The notes under the pieces are model-generated. The model saw nothing but the letters and a program-made list of their open reading frames with translations, made no database searches and was not told the origin of the DNA. A stretch of DNA of 64,000 bases from Pseudomonas sp. (lineage in GTDB: Bacteria > Pseudomonadota > Gammaproteobacteria > Pseudomonadales > Pseudomonadaceae), in contig JAKUTK010000012.1 of NCBI GenBank assembly GCA_022448005.1, positions 42,100 to 106,099 on the forward strand, read 5' to 3'. Position numbers and translations under genes: made by a program. This document shows, in pieces, positions 62,362 to 64,000 of this stretch (the stretch's first letter is position 1; the number at the start of each line of letters is the position of its first letter).

Positions 62362-64000
62362 ATGGCTTCATTAGAGCGTACGGCGTATCCCACTCTGCCA
62401 AAGGCGTATTCAAAAGCTGAGCTGCAGCGAGATTTTTCGTTCTCAGATGATGAGATTAAATGGGTACGAAGCAAGTCCAAGGCCCCTTTTCACCTCAATC
62501 TCGCCGTTCTCCTCAAGACCTTTCAGGTGCTCCGGTATTTTCCTGATATCACCGACGTACCTGATCAACTGGTGGATTTCATTCGCGGAGAGTTGGGTCA
62601 GCGTAGCAAGGTGAAACTCGCGGAATACAAGTGGTTCCAGCAATATCGCCACATGAACGCGATCCGAGCTCGCCTCGGTGTGACGGCATTCTACGGCTCT
62701 GATGCCATGGAGCTCGCCGAGCGGCATGCCAAAGCAATGTCGTTTGTGCTTGACCAGCGCGCCGACATCATCAACTCCGTAATTGAAGAGCTGATCCGCC
62801 AGGATTATGAGCTCCCTGCGTACTCGACCCTGAATGATCTTGCTGAGCGAATTCATGCCGAATCCCAAGAGGCAATATTCAACCTTGTAGTAACCAGAAC
62901 GCCAGTCGAGGTGATCCACAAGCTAAAGGATCTGCTCGATACTGACTTCGGCCGACGCCAGAGCGACTTCAATGCGCTGAAGCAGGCGCCCAAGAAACCA
63001 TCTCGCAAGCACTTGGAGGTACTGATCGATCATCTGGCATGGCTAGAGAGCTTCGGGGATCTGGGTGCCATTTTTGAAGGAATAGTCGACACCAAGATCC
63101 GTCACTTCGCTGCCCAAGCCGCGGCGTCGGACGTAGCCGAGTTGAAGGACTGCTTACTGCCGAAGCGCTACACGCTGATGCTGGCCTTAATCTACCGCAT
63201 GCGCGTGCGGACCCGGGATCACTTGGCCGAGATGTTCATCCGACGGATTTCGACGATCCATAAACGCGCCAAGGAGGAGTTGGAGCAAATCCAGGCGCGG
63301 CAACGCCAGAAGCTAGAGCAGTTGGCGGCGACCCTGGATGGCGTGGTGCAGATTCTGGTTCAAGAACCGGATGACCAGGAGGCTGGCAGTCTAATTCGGG
63401 AATACCTCTCCCCCGGTGGCAATCTGGATCGGTTGCGTGAGACTTGCGCCGAAGTACAGGCTACCGGCGGTAATAACTACCTGCCGCTGATCTGGAAGCA
63501 CTTCAAGTCCCATCGCTCGTTATTGTTCCGTCTAAGCCACCTTCTTCAACTGGAGCCCACGACTCAGGATCGATCGCTGGTTCAGGCTCTTCAACTGATC
63601 CAGGACAGCGAGAATCTACACCGCGAGTGGATCGACGAGCACGTCGACTTGTCGTTTGCGTCGGAGCGCTGGGTCAAGGTCGTTCGCCGTCCTGCCAGTG
63701 AGGGGCCACCGACCAACCGGCGCTATCTAGAAGTTTGTGTATTCTCCTACCTGGCCAGCGAGCTGCGATCGGGTGACATGTGTGTACAGGGGTCGGAATC
63801 CTTCGCCGACTACCGCAAGCAGTTGCTGCCCTGGGAAGAATGCCTGCAGCGACTACCGGCCTACTGCGAAAAGGTCGGGCTGCCAGGCACGGCGAAGGAG
63901 TTTGTTGCCTCCCTCAAGACTCAGCTGGAGGAAACCGCGCAACAACTGGACGACAAATTCCCATCTTGCCGAGGGGACGTATCGATTAACGAAGCCGGAG
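62362..64000 (+). CDS. tnpA: Tn3-family transposase TnpA, N-terminal part (continues past window)
   Basis: A strong AAAAGGAG precedes ATG 62362. The protein (MASLERTAYPTLPKAYSKAELQRDFSFSDDEIKWVRSKSK ... LAVLLKTFQVLRYFP ...) matches the DUF4158 N-terminal region of Tn3 transposases. The catalytic DDE_Tnp_Tn3 domain lies past the window end. The 546 codons visible have no stop. Confidence 0.9.
   Translation, partial: MASLERTAYPTLPKAYSKAELQRDFSFSDDEIKWVRSKSKAPFHLNLAVLLKTFQVLRYFPDITDVPDQLVDFIRGELGQRSKVKLAEYKWFQQYRHMNAIRARLGVTAFYGSDAMELAERHAKAMSFVLDQRADIINSVIEELIRQDYELPAYSTLNDLAERIHAESQEAIFNLVVTRTPVEVIHKLKDLLDTDFGRRQSDFNALKQAPKKPSRKHLEVLIDHLAWLESFGDLGAIFEGIVDTKIRHFAAQAAASDVAELKDCLLPKRYTLMLALIYRMRVRTRDHLAEMFIRRISTIHKRAKEELEQIQARQRQKLEQLAATLDGVVQILVQEPDDQEAGSLIREYLSPGGNLDRLRETCAEVQATGGNNYLPLIWKHFKSHRSLLFRLSHLLQLEPTTQDRSLVQALQLIQDSENLHREWIDEHVDLSFASERWVKVVRRPASEGPPTNRRYLEVCVFSYLASELRSGDMCVQGSESFADYRKQLLPWEECLQRLPAYCEKVGLPGTAKEFVASLKTQLEETAQQLDDKFPSCRGDVSINEAG

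Larger units (their letters stand above)
62229..64000 (+). mobile_element. Tn3-family transposon, left end to beyond window
   Basis: The boundary with kdpB is at 62229, where GGGTCATGCCGAGATAAAGG begins. A tnpA gene of the Tn3 family lies just inside. The right end, resolvase and any cargo are beyond the window. Confidence 0.85.

Noticed and set aside
1..64000. CRISPR arrays, rRNA and tRNA genes
   Set aside because: I saw no spaced direct repeats and no tRNA cloverleaf or rRNA sequence, although I could not run a covariance search.

Overview
The window looks like a Pseudomonas chromosome, most likely from the P. stutzeri (Stutzerimonas) group. The evidence is high GC, a Pseudomonas-type REP pair (41178-41250), and gene orders familiar from Pseudomonas: putA, a phr/MerR/DUF523 operon, nosP-nahK, and an exa/ped PQQ-ethanol oxidation cluster. 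I recognised no rRNA, tRNA or CRISPR array. Many start codons were moved inward from the longest reading frame to sites with a Shine-Dalgarno sequence or signal peptide.

Layout: 1-3 kb holds a TonB-dependent receptor (cut by the window edge) behind an MFS transporter. 3.2-8.7 kb holds putA and an endonuclease/exonuclease/phosphatase-family membrane protein. 8.9-10.7 kb holds a secreted GH5 glycosidase with two near-identical N-terminal repeats. 11-20.4 kb is mixed housekeeping and repair: a class V aminotransferase, a PAS-GGDEF-EAL protein with a frameshifted C-terminus, a VTT/DedA-like membrane protein, the UV endonuclease UvsE, a UvrD-like helicase, a GST and a Sir2 deacylase.

20.7-33.1 kb is a light-response and photoprotection cluster. 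It contains a photolyase, two MerR/LitR-like regulators lacking the B12-ligand histidine, a DUF523/DUF1722 protein, a TIGR02450 protein, a TIGR01777 epimerase, ferrochelatase, FolE/FolX, a DUF393 protein, and a short LOV photoreceptor (Cys53) just upstream of a large GGDEF-EAL protein. Repeated TGTACA boxes sit in the control regions. One lies in the 16-bp spacer of a strong -35/-10 pair. The phr operon ends in a truncated NTF2-like gene, probably a deletion scar.

33.2-59.8 kb is dominated by PQQ-dependent alcohol oxidation: pqqF, a porin, the NO-sensor pair nosP-nahK, the regulator AgmR/ErdR, the alcohol-associated ABC system with its beta-propeller and Sel1 proteins, a cupredoxin-like protein, a two-component pair, a pentapeptide protein, exaA, cytochrome exaB and a solute-binding protein. 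exaA carries a 2-base frameshift in a GC repeat. A block at 49.3-55.4 kb (EthD protein, diguanylate cyclase, K+ channel, PAS-PAS chemoreceptor, DUF421, 3'-5' exonuclease) sits inside the cluster.

60-64 kb holds kdpF, kdpA and the first 115 codons of kdpB. kdpB is cut by a Tn3-family transposon whose tnpA runs off the window.
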